64,000 nt of DNA from Anaeramoeba ignava (Eukaryota; Metamonada; Anaeramoebidae): positions 262,501 through 326,500 of the forward strand of contig JAPDFW010000077.1 of NCBI GenBank assembly GCA_028826165.1, written 5' to 3'. Under the pieces are notes generated by a model. It was given only the letters and a program-made list of their open reading frames with translations. It did no database searches and was not told the origin of the DNA. The translations under genes were made by a program, and so were the position numbers. Each line of letters starts with the position of its first letter. The stretch's first letter is position 1. Of the stretch, positions 13,930 to 28,100 are shown in pieces.

Positions 13930-16290
13930 AATTTTAGATTGATTATTTAAATTGATATTTAAATTTATTATTAAATTTATTATTAAATTAATTATTAAAT
14001 TGATTATTAAATTAATTATTAAATTAATTATTTAAATTGATTATTAAATTAATTATTAAATTGATTATTAAATTGATTATTAAATTGATAATTAAATTTA
14101 TTATTAAATTAATTATTAAATTAATTATTAAATTAATTATTAAATTAATTATTAAATTGATTATTAAATTGATTATTAAATTGATTATTAAATTAATTTT
14201 TAAATTGATTTTTAAATTAATTATTAAATTAATTATTAAATTAATTATTAAATTAATTATTAAATTGATTATTAAATTAATTATTAAATTAATTATTAAA
14301 TTGATTATTAAATTTATTATTAAATTAATTATTAAATTAATTATTAAATTAATTATTAAATTATTTATTAAATTGATTATTTAAATTGATTATTAAATTA
14401 ATTATTAAATTGATTATTAAATTGATTATTAAATTGATTATTAAATTAATTATTAAATTATTTATTTAAATTGATTTTTAAAATTTATTAAAATTATTAA
14501 ATTAATTATTAAATTTATTATTAAATTAATTATTAAATTAATTATTAAATTAATTATTAAATTAATTATTAAATTGATTATTAAATTAATATTTAAATTA
14601 ATTATTAAATTAATTATTAAATTAATTATTAAATTAATTATTAAATTAATTATTAAATTGATATTTAAATTAATTATTAAATTTATTATTAAATTGATAT
14701 TTTAAATTGATTATTAAATTGATTATTAAATTGATAATTAAATTGATAATTAAATTAATTATTAAATTTATTATTAAATTTATTATTAAATTGATTATTA
14801 AATTGATTATTAAATTATAAAATTAATTATTAAATTTATTATTAAATTGATATTTAAATTGATTTTTAAATTAATTATTAAATTAATTATTAAATTGATA
14901 ATTAAATTAATTATTAAATTAATTATTAAATTGATAATTAAATTAATTATTAAATTTATTATTAAATTGATTATTAAATTAATTATTAAATTAATTATTA
15001 AATTAATTATTAAATTAATTATTTAAATTGATTATTTAAATTGATTATTTAATTAATTATTAAATTGATTATTAAATTGATTATTAAATTAATTTTTAAA
15101 TTAATTATTAAATTATTTATTAAATTAATTATTAAATTAATTATTAAAATTATTTAAATTAATTATTAAATTGATTATTAAATTGATTATTAAAATTATT
15201 TATTAAAAATTAATTTTTAAATTAATTATTAAATTAATTATTAAATTATTAAATTAATTATTAAATTATTTATTAAATTAATTATTAAATTGATTATTAA
15301 ATTGATTATTAAAATTAATTATTAAATTGATTATTAAAATAAATTAATAAATTTATTTTTAAATTGATTATTAAATTAATTATTAAATTAATTATTAAAT
15401 TGATTATTAAATTAATTATTAAATTAAATTAATTAATTATTTAAATTAATTATTAAATTATTGATTAATTAAAAAAATAATTATAAAAATTATTTAAATT
15501 GATTATTAAATTGATTATTAAATTGATTATTAAATTAATTATTAAATTGATTATTAAATTGATTATTAAATTAATTTTTTAAATTAATTATTAAATTGAT
15601 ATTTAAATTAATTATTAAATTGATTATTAAATTGATTATTAAATTAATTATTAAATTAATTATTAAATTAATTATTAAATTGATTATTAAATTAATTATT
15701 AAATTAATTATTAAATTGATTATTAAATTTATTATTAAATTGATTATTAAATTGATATTTAAATTGATATTTAAATTGATTATTAAATTGATTATTAAAA
15801 TTGATTATTAAATTAATTATTAAATTAATTATTAAATTGATTATTAAATTAATTATTAAATTAATTATTTAAATTGATATTAAAAATATTTAAATTAATT
15901 AAATTAATTATTAAATTGATATTTAAATTAATTATTAAATTAATTATTAAATTGATTATTAAATTGATTATTAAATTTATTATTAAATTGATTATTAAAT
16001 TGATTATTAAATTGATATTTAAATTAATTATTAAATTATTTATTAAATTGATATTTAAATTAATTATTAAATTGATTATTAAATTAATTATTAAATTAAT
16101 TATTAAATTAATTATTAAATTAATTATTAAATTAATTATTTATTAAATTAATTAAATTAATTATTTAAATTTATTATTAAATTAATTATTAAATTGATTA
16201 TTTAAATTGATATTTGAATTGATTATTAAATTGATATTTAAATTAATTATTTAATTGATTTTTAAATTGATATTTAAATTGATTTTTGAA
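13930..16290. repeat. 12-bp tandem repeat, about 2.4 kb, between convergent genes
   Basis: Unit close to TTATTAAATTGA / TTATTAAATTAA, repeated with scattered TTTAAA variants from about 13930 to 16290. It separates the ends of the acyltransferase (plus) and SF1 (minus) genes. Stop-free stretches translate to IIKLIIKL only. No other structure was seen. Confidence 0.93.
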
Positions 16291-16297
16291 TTGATAT

Positions 16298-18906
<2,609 letters not shown>

Positions 18907-18970
18907 TTTAATAATAATAAAAAATGAAAAAAAATGAAAAAAAAAAATGAATTATGATGTTTGTTTTTAT
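18907..18970 (-). promoter_or_regulatory. Candidate SF1 promoter in a 107-bp gap
   Basis: Read on the minus strand, the gap between the end of the B-box/TLDc gene (19014) and the SF1 start holds TTCATTTTTTTTTTTCATTTTT-like sequence, then (ATT)n up to ATG. The short gap and the recurring motif suggest that the promoter and the upstream gene's 3' region are packed here. Confidence 0.4.
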
Positions 18971-19013
18971 TTAAAAAAAGGGAAAAACAAAATTTTTTTT
19001 CTCCTTTTTTTTT

Positions 19014-22000
19014 TCAATTAGATTTAACAAATCCAAAAACTTCAACAATATCAGGAATAAATTGATAAGAACCAGCAAGAAAAGTTTTAGCATCATCACT
19101 TCCTTTTTCAAAACCAACACCAAAACAACTTTCAATTTCTGATTTACAATCCAAAAAATCATTTTGTAAAATCAAATCAGTTGATCCAAATTTAATTGAA
19201 TTTTCAGAAGAAAAAATACATTTAGAATTTTCACCAATAAAAGGAATTTTTGTATCATAAAATAAATTGAATAAAAAGCTTTTCGTTGATCCAAAAAATT
19301 TTTGTTCGCAATTAATAGAAGTAGAAACAAATCCGCCAAAAATTTGCTCATTTTTTTTTAATAGAAAAACAACTGGTCCTGAATTATCAATAAAATCATG
19401 CATTTTCTTAATTGAAAAACCGTCTCTTGAAGATGAATATAATAGAGCTGTCTCAGGTTGAGTTTTGAAAGGCAAGCATAAGAAAAGTACAGATTCCAAT
19501 CCTGTTCCTGAAAGTATCTCGGAATCTGCAAACGGATTCTCATTAATTTCAACGTCCATTTTTAACAATTTTTTTTCACGACTTTCTGCTTCTTCAATCA
19601 TTGAGATCACTCGTGGAAGCTTTAGAATAGCATCAAAAGCAGGTGAGAGTTGGATTTTCCCGTCTTTGGGAAAAAAAGGAGAATCAAATGTTGTTTGGGA
19701 GTTTACTTGGTTCATCGTATTTTTTAACGAATGGGGAATTTGTTTTTCTGGTTTTTGAGGTGTTAAAAATTTGTTTGTGGATTCAATTTGAGTTTGATTT
19801 TTGTTGTTGTTGATTTTTCTTCAATGCTGAGTTCCACAACCCAAACACCTTTTCTTTTTGTCTTGATTTTTGTTGAACACCAAGAATCGGCGAGTCAAAT
19901 GCTCCGAAGCTTTCCTGAACAGTGGGTTCTCCTGTCAAAGGAACAATACTTTCGCGTTTTTTGGGAGTTTGATGATAAGTTTTTTTCTCTCCAGAAGACT
20001 TTTGGTTCTCAAACAAGACGCCAGCACTTCTAAAGAGAGATTTTCTGAGACGAGAAGATGTTTTAGTTGGAATATTAGGTGTTTTAGTGAATGTATTTTG
20101 AGATGGAAATTTTAAAGTTTGAAAATCTTCTGGATTAAATTGGTTCTTGACTTGAGTCTCTGCAGACAGAAAAGCCTCAGTGGTATATTCTCCGTTATCG
20201 GTTTTCTTCAAGATTTTAAGTGCGCCATCTAATATAATGTCGTTATTAACCTCAATATTGGTTCTAATTTGACTAGGAATTTAAAATTTCTTTTCTGAGT
20301 CTCACATGACGATCCCAAGAGGCAATAAACGCAAGAGGAGATTGAATTTCTTGTTGACGGTTTAAAAACCCGAGCAACCAATCAATTTCCTTTTCCTGAC
20401 GTTGTAAATTTGTAAGGTCGCTATTGAGCACTTCGAGCTTTTTTTCAGTGATTCCATCAATAGAGCTAATGATCTGATTCATAATTTCTCTTGTACGCGC
20501 TTTGATATTTTCTCCATTTGTCTCGATCTCGCTGATTCTTTTTTTCACTGCAATTGTTTGTTTTGAGATTGAGGATTTTCGTTGAAGAAGGAGTGGATCA
20601 GGTTTTTTGGAAGTCTTTAAAATATTAGAATAAGCGTGTTTGATTGAGACAAGTTTGTGTGTTGAACTTTCTCCTGTGGAATGATTCCCCACCATTTTGC
20701 AGTGCACACATAGTGCCATTTTGCATGTGGGACAGTAGAATTCGATATTTTGATCTGAATGATAAAAGCATTTTTCTGTTATTTCTTCAGCTTCAGATAT
20801 CGGTATTCTTACATGTCTTTGTAATAATTTATTGGATGAATGATATTCTTCATCACATGCTTTGCAAAATCTTGCTTGATCGTTTTGACACCAAATTATT
20901 GCTGGTTTTTTTTCACAAAAATCACAAAGAGGTTTCTAAATTGATTTTAATTTTAATTTTGAATTTAATTTTAATTTTAATTTTAATTTTAATTTTAATT
21001 TTAATTTTAATTTTAATTTTGATTTAGATTTAAATTTAGATTTTGATTTAGATTTAGATTTTAATTTATATTTATATTTATATTTAGGTTTTAATTTTAA
21101 TTTTAATTTTAATTTTGATTTAGATTTAAATTTAGATTTTGATTTTGATTTATATTTTGATTTAGATTTAGATTTAGATTTATATTTAGATTTATATTTT
21201 AATTTTGATTTAGATTTTGATTTAGATTTAAATTTTGATTTTGATTTTGATTTTGATTTAGATTTAGATTTAGATTTAGATTTAGATTTTGATTTAGATT
21301 TAGATTTAGATTTATATTTTGATTTTAATTTTAATTTATATTTTAATTTTAATTTTAATTTTAATTTAGATTTAGATTTAGATTTAGATTTATATTTTGA
21401 TTTTAATTTTAATTTATATTTTAATTTTAATTTTAATTTTGATTTAGATTTAAATTTAGATTTTGATTTTGATTTATATTTTGATTTAGATTTAGATTTA
21501 GATTTAGATTTAGATTTAGATTTAGATTTAGATTTAGATTTAGATTTAGATTTAGATTTTGATTTAGATTTAGATTTAGATTTAGATTTATATTTTGATT
21601 TTAATTTTAATTTATATTTTAATTTTAATTTTAATTTTAATTTAGATTTAGATTTAGATTTTGATTTAGATTTAGATTTATATTTAGATTTTGATTTAAA
21701 TTTAGATTTAGATTTTAATTTAAATTTTGATTTTGATTTATATTTTGATTTAGATTTAAATTTTGATTTTGATTTTGATTTTAATTTAGATTTAGATTTT
21801 AATTTATATTTAGATTTAGATTTAGATTTATATTTATATTTAAATTTAAATTTAGATTTTGATTTTGATTTTGATTTAGATTTTGATTTAGATTTTGATT
21901 TAGATTTAGATTTTGATTTAGATTTTGATTTTGATTTTGATTTAGATTTTGATTTATATTTAGATTTAGATTCTGATTTTGATTTTGATTTTGATTTTAA

Positions 22001-22638
22001 TTTTGATTTAGATTTAGATTTCAAATGAAAAGTACATTTTTGTTTGTGTTTTGAATTTGTCCATCATCAATCTTAAACTTGACAAAATGAGTTGGAAGAA
22101 TTTTAGATTTTTCAAACAAAACAAATTTATTTGAGAAAAAATCTTGAGAAAAAAAAAGCTTCTTAAAGGAATCAAAAAAATAGGAAGAATTATTAAGGAA
22201 ATTTTGGGAAGAATCACTTTTGAGAGACAAACAATCAAAATCTTTTGGAATATCATCTTTAGATAAAGTTTTATCAGTTAAAAAAGGTCTTTTAATAGCA
22301 ATTTTACAAAGAATAAGTTGATATTGATTTGAAGTATTTTTTTCAAGAAGTAATTGACCCACATTAAAACTTAGACCTTCTTCTGGATCGATAAGAAATC
22401 CACGCGCGAAAATAGATTCAATTGAGTTTGGTGACTTTATTTCTCTTGGATCAACAAATGAATCCAAAATCATCATTTCTGAACTATTTTGTTCAAATGA
22501 TAATGTTAAATGTGGATTGTTAAGTGAATATAATTTTGTTATTTCTAATGTTGGTAAATTTAATCCTAATTGTAATTTATATTCAACTGTTCCAAATTCT
22601 TCTGTTTGTTTTGGAATTCTTGTTCGAAATTGATTCAT
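19014..22638 (-). CDS. B-box zinc finger, coiled coil and TLDc protein; probable fused N-terminal domain; two frame breaks
   Basis: Exon 1 (22638-22036, 201 codons, MNQFRTRIPK) is a domain of unknown family. SIESIFARGF, LILCKIAI and KFVLFEKSKILP faintly recall a PARP/ART fold. Exon 2 (from 20935) starts KPLCDFCEKKPAIIWC, a B-box, with a second Cys/His cluster (CFYHSDQNIEFYCPTCKMALCVHC). A coiled coil (SISKQTIAVKKRISEIE) follows, then a Ser/Thr/Lys-rich linker and a TLDc domain (LLYSSSRDGFS, VVFLLKKNEQIFGGFV, FLAGSYQFIPDIVEVFGF). The intron 20936-22035 is all repeat, has GT-AG ends and keeps phase 0. It holds no ATG, so exon 2 needs an upstream start. The frame shifts by one base near 20273 and again near 19785-19850, so the gene is a pseudogene or carries assembly indels. 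TRIM-like B-box proteins act in ubiquitylation and scaffolding; the function here is unknown. Confidence 0.65.
20938..22020 (-). repeat. (AAATCT/AAATCA/AAATTA)n repeat, 1.08 kb, intron of the B-box/TLDc gene
   Basis: A hexamer-based tract, sense strand A-rich, translating to endless KSKSKLK in one frame. Blocks of about 200-250 bp recur within it (for example near 21300-21450 and 21590-21700), showing higher-order duplication. No CAT trinucleotide (minus-strand ATG) occurs between 20938 and 22020. Confidence 0.92.
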
Positions 22639-23066
22639 TATTATTATTATTATAAAACAAAAAAAAAATGAAAAAATAAAAAATAATTTATTAATTTTAT
22701 TATTTTATTATTTATTTTAACGGTAAGAAAGAAAAAAAAAATTATTTCAATTCTTTTTATTTAAAATTTTTCTCTTTTTTTTTTAATTTTAATTTTAATT
22801 TTAATAAATAATTTATGACTCAGAGATCTTGGTTTATTTCATTAAATAATTCAAAAGCAAATATTATCTTCATCGTCATAATTATTTATTTATATTTATT
22901 TATTATTATTTTTATTTCTTTTTAAAAATTAAAAAAGAAAAAAATGAAAAAATTATTTTTAAAAAAAAATTTTTTTTTTTTCATTTTTTTTTCTCATATT
23001 TTTTTTACTTTCTTTTCAATATAAAATTCCCATTTTTTTTAATTAGAAATAATTTAAAATTTAAAA
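22639..23066. other. Divergent intergenic region, B-box gene / Sec24
   Basis: 428 bp of A/T-rich DNA. Minus-strand TTCATTTTTTTTTTG and (AAT)n lie next to the 22638 start, and T-rich DNA with TTCATTTTTT and ATATTTTTTTTAC lies before Sec24. The middle carries CAGAGATCTTGG-like mixed sequence near 22818-22832, unlike the surroundings, with no reading frame. Confidence 0.5.
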
Positions 23067-26000
23067 ATGACAAATATTCCAACAATTTATCAAAATAAAG
23101 ATATAAAAAGAAAAAGAAAAAGAAAACAAAAATCAAAATAATGAAAATTTTGAAAAGGAAATAAACAAAACAACAAAAGAAGAAATAAACGGGAAAAAAG
23201 AAAAAAGAACAGAAAAACAAATTGAAGAAGAAATACTGCAGAAAAGTTATCCAATATATACAAATAGATTGATAGGAAAATACTCAACAGATTCAACCCA
23301 AAAACTGCCACCTTTTTCTTCTTCAAATTTTTTAGTGACAGAATCAATAAATTCATCACCAAGATTTATAAGATCAACTCTATATTTAATCCCAAGAACA
23401 AAACAAATACTTGATGAAATAAAAATCCCATTTACAATACTTGTGGAACCATTTGCAAAAATCAAGAAAAATAAATATGAAAAAGAAATAAAAATATTGA
23501 TTTTGGAGACAACGGTCCAATACGTTGTTCCAGATGCCGAGGATATATCTCGGCCTTTACAAAGTTTATCAACAAAGGATATGAATGGGAATGTTCAATT
23601 TGTAATATGATAAATCCTGTTCCTGATTTTTATTATTCTTCAATTGATTCTTTTGGAGATCGTATGGATATCCAAAACAGACCCGAACTTACTCGTGGTT
23701 CTGTGGAGTTTATGGCAACAAAGGATTATTTGTTTGAAGGAGAAGCTTTATCTCCTCCTTCTTTTGTATTTCTTATCCAAATGAATCATTATTCCATTCA
23801 TTCAGGAATTCATCAAAATATTCTTTGTGGAATTGAAAAGTCTGTTCAAAATTTACCTCAAAATTCAAGAATTGGAATAATTCTTTATGATCAATATATT
23901 AAGTTTTTTGGTTTCCATTTAAATACTGAACCAGAAATGATATTAATCAATGATTCTCAGGATGTATTTCTTCCTATTCCACAAGAATATTTATTAACAA
24001 ATAACATTGGTCAATTTCTTCGAGTTTTAAAAATGATTCAAAATTTAAATATGGAAGAAAATACAGGGAATTCTATTAATTTTAAATCTGCAATCAAGGC
24101 TGCGAGTTTAATTCTTGTAAATTTATATTGATTTCAACATTCCAATTCCAATTCCAATTTAAAATTCCAATTCCAATTCAATTTTAATTCCAATTCAATT
24201 TTAATTTAAAATTCAAATTAAAAATTTAAAATTCAATTTTGATTTCAATTCAATTTTAATTTAAAATTCAAATAATTAAAAATTTAAAATTCAAATTCAG
24301 GAAAAAATTGGAGGTGAAATTATTCTATTTTATAATTCTTTATCTTTAGCTGATCTAGAATCATTTGGTGATACAATAAATGAAAAGGAAAAGGAAAAAG
24401 AGGATGAAAGAAAATTCTATACACCCCGAAATGATTATTATACAAAATTAGCACATTTTTATAATGAAAAAAGGATTTGCATGAACATTTTTGCATTCCA
24501 ATATACAAATTTAGAATTGGCAACAATTTGTATACAATTCAATTCAATACTTTTTTTTCTGAAATTTGATTTTAAAATATTTTAAAATATTTTTTAATAT
24601 TTTTGAATAAAACAAAAGCTGAACTTGCTAAATCTACCGGAGGACTTCTAAATTATTACGAAAATTATTATAACGATAGAGATGGCGAATATTTACAAAA
24701 GGAAATTATGAATTTATTTTCAAAAACAATGGGATTTGGTGTTCAAATGAAACTCCGAACAAGCATTGGTAAAAATAATGAAATTGAAGAATGAAAGAAT
24801 GAAAGAAAAAAAATTTTGAGAAAATCAAGTTTAATATTAATTTCAATTCAAACAAAAAAAAATAATTTATATAAAAAGGAGTTTCCGTTCAAGAAATTTA
24901 TGGACATTTTGAAAAAAATGAATTTTTTATTTATTGTTCTTCAATGAGAGAAGGGCAATCAGTTGCATTTAATCTTGGAATTGAAAATAATTTACAAGAA
25001 AACTCAAAGATATTTATTCAATTTGCAATGCTTTATACAACAACAGAAGCCCAAAAAAGAATTAGGGTTTTTAATTTAGCTTTTGAAACATCAAATATTA
25101 TTAATCATATTATTAAATCTGCAGATCAAGAAATTATTACCAATATTATCGCTAAAAAATCAATTAATCATCTTTCTAGTCTTTCTATTTTGAAAATAAG
25201 AGAAGAAATTACTCAAAAATGTATTGATATTTTCTTGGCTTATAAAAAAAATGGTGATAATAAAAATCCAAGAATTCTTGTTTTTCCTGAAAGATTACGT
25301 TATTTGATATTATATTGCTTGGGGTTGATTAAAAATACATTATTTAATCCAAGGTTGATTTCGATTCAAAATTTAATTCAAAAAGAAAAATCAATTCAAT
25401 TCAAAAAAAAAATCAATTCAAAATTTAATTCAATATTCAATTCAATTCAATTCAATATTTAATTCAATTTAATTCAATTTAATTCAATTTAATTCAATTC
25501 AATATTTAATTCAATATTCAATTTAATTCAATTCAATTCAATTTAATTCAATTCAATTTAATTTAATTCAATTCAATTCAATATTCAATTTAATTCAATA
25601 TTCAATTCAATTCAATTTAATTTAATTCAATATTCAATTCAATTCAATATTCAATTCAATATTCAATTCAATTTAATTCAATTTAATTTAATTCAATATT
25701 CAATTCAATTCAATTTAATATTCAATTTAATTTAATATTCAATTCAATTCAATATTCAATTCAATTTAATTTAATTCAATTTAATTCAATTTAATATTCA
25801 ATTTAATTCAATATTCAATTCAATTTAATTCAATTTAATTTAATTCAATTTAATTTAATTCAATTTAATATTCAATTTAATATTCAATTCAATTCAATAT
25901 TCAATTCAATATTCAATTCAATATTCAATATTCAATATTCAATTCAATTCCAATTCAATTCAATATTTAATTTAATTCAATTTAATTCAATTTAATATTC

Positions 26001-27936
26001 AATTTAATTCAATATTCAATTCAATTTAATTTAATTTAATTCAATATTCAATTTAATTCAATTCAATTCAATTTAATATTCAATTTAATTTAATATTCAA
26101 TTTAATTCAATATTCAATTCAATATAATTTAATTCAAAATTTAATTCAATATTCAATATTCAATATTCAATATAATTTTAATTCAATATTCCAATTCAAT
26201 TCATTTAATTCAATATTCATTCAATATTTAATATTCAATTTAATTTAATTCAATTTAATTTAATTCCAATTTTAATTCAATTTCCAATTTAATATTCAAT
26301 TCAATTCAATATTCAATTCAATATTCAATTCAATATTCAATATTCAATTTCAATTTACCCATTTAATTTCAATTCATTATTCAATTCCAATTCAATTCAA
26401 TTTATTCAATTCAATTCAATATATTCAATTCAATTCAATTCATTCGATTCAAATTATTCATTCAATTATCAATTCAATTCATTCCAATATTCAGATTTCA
26501 ATATTCAATTCAATATTCAATTCAATTTAATTCAATTTAATTCAATATTCAATTCAATTCAATTTAATTTAATATTCAATTTAATTCCAATATTCAATTC
26601 AATTTAATTCAATTTAATATTCAATTCCAATATTCAATTCAATATTCAATTCAATTTAATTTTTTTTAATATTAATTTAATATTCAATTTAATTCAATAT
26701 TCAATTTAATTTAATATTCAATTCAATATTCAATTTAATATTCAATATTCAATATAATTTAATTCAATTTAATTTAATTTAATTCAATATTCAATTTAAT
26801 TCAATTCAATTCAATTTAATATTCAATTTAATTTAATATTCAATTCAATTCAATATTCAATTCAATATAATTTAATTCAAAATTTAATTCAATATTCAAT
26901 ATTCAATATTCAATATAATTTAATTCAATATTCAATTCAATTCAATATTTAATTCAATATTCAATTCAATTCAATATTTAATTCAATATTCAATTCAATT
27001 CAATATTCAATTCAATTCAATATTTAATTCAATATTCAATTCAATTCAATATTTAATTCAATATTCAATTCAATATTTAATATTCAATTTAATTTAATTC
27101 AATTTAATTTAATTTAATTTAATATTCAATTCAATTCAATATTCAATTCAATATTCAATTCAATATTCAATATTCAATATTTAATTCAATTCAATTCAAT
27201 TCAATTCAATTCAATTCAATTCAATTCAATATTTAATTTAATTCAATTTAATTCAATTTAATATTCAATTTAATTCAATATTCAATTCAATTTAATTTAA
27301 TTTAATTCAAAAAAAATTTTAGAAAATCTCAAAGAATTAATTTAGATTATAAATATTCAATGAAATTTTATATCGAAACTTTAAATGCACCTTTAACTTC
27401 AATTTTATTTTACCCAAAATTAATTTATTTGAATGATATAATTGAAGAAGAAAATTTAGAACAAAATTATTTTGAAAATACAAAATTATCTTTTTCAAAT
27501 ATAAATCAAAATGGAATTTATTTTATTGATAATGGAATTGAAATGTTTATTTGGTTAAGTTCAGAAATATCAACAGAATTACTTGAAAAATTATTTGGAA
27601 TATCAACATTTTCTTCTATAAAAATTGATCAAGTACCAAAAATTTAAAAAAAGATTATCTTTATTTTCTTTAATTTAAAAAAAAATATTAATTTTTCATT
27701 TTTGAAATTAAAAGTTAAAATTAGTTCTATTTAATCAATATCAATTAAAATTGGATCAATTAATCAAAGAATGTCAAAATTTAAGAACAAAAGTTTCTTG
27801 TTTGAAAATAATTGATAATTCAAAAAGTGATTTATTTGAGAAATTTCTTGTTGAAGATGCAACTCAAAATTTTTATTCTTATCGAGAATTTCTTTCAATT
27901 ATTCATCAACAAATTGAATTAAAATTGAAAGATTAA
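23067..27936 (+). CDS. SEC24: COPII coat subunit Sec24, 6 exons, about 811 aa, two compensating frame breaks
   Basis: Cargo-binding subunit of the COPII vesicle coat at ER exit sites. Exons are 23067-24116, 24301-24529, 24619-24768, 24879-25353, 27323-27632 and 27715-27936. The zinc finger RCSRCR...WECSIC (about 23520-23595) is typical, preceded by SPRFIRSTLYLIP. The trunk domain follows (MINPVPDFYY, then KIGGEIILFYNSL and ELAKSTGGLL). The beta-sandwich and helical parts follow (FAMLYTT...KRIRVFNLAF), then a gelsolin-like end (GIYFIDNGIEMFIWL) and FYSYREFLSIIHQQI. In exon 1 the frame moves +1 near 23100-23110 and returns near 23485-23500, both beside A runs. Total length stays a multiple of three. 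Intron 4 (25354-27322, 1,969 bp) is entirely repeat. The last intron uses GTACCA and an AAAG acceptor, the least certain junction. Confidence 0.88.
25370..27318 (+). repeat. (ATTCA/ATTTA)n repeat in Sec24 intron 4
   Basis: About 1.95 kb of ATTCAATTCAAT, ATTTAATTCAAT and AATATTCAAT units in irregular order, with larger duplicated blocks (for example 25800-26100 resembles 26750-27080). Not translated; it lies inside a GT-AG intron. Confidence 0.93.
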
Positions 27937-28100
27937 ATTAATTTGTGAATTTTTTTTTGTTTTTTATTTTTTGGATTTTTTAATTAAATTTAAATTAAAA
28001 ATTAAAAATTAAAAATTAAAATTTTTTTTTTAGTTTATTTTTTAAAAATTTCATTTTTTTTCTATCTTTTTTTCATTCATAATTTCCTTTTATTATTTGA

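Noticed and set aside
14037-16146. IIKLIIKL frames
   Set aside because: Translated 12-bp repeat in intergenic DNA, with no leader motif or conserved sequence.
20936-22024. 362-codon KSKSKL frame
   Set aside because: Repeat-filled intron; no ATG on that strand and no composition change at its ends.
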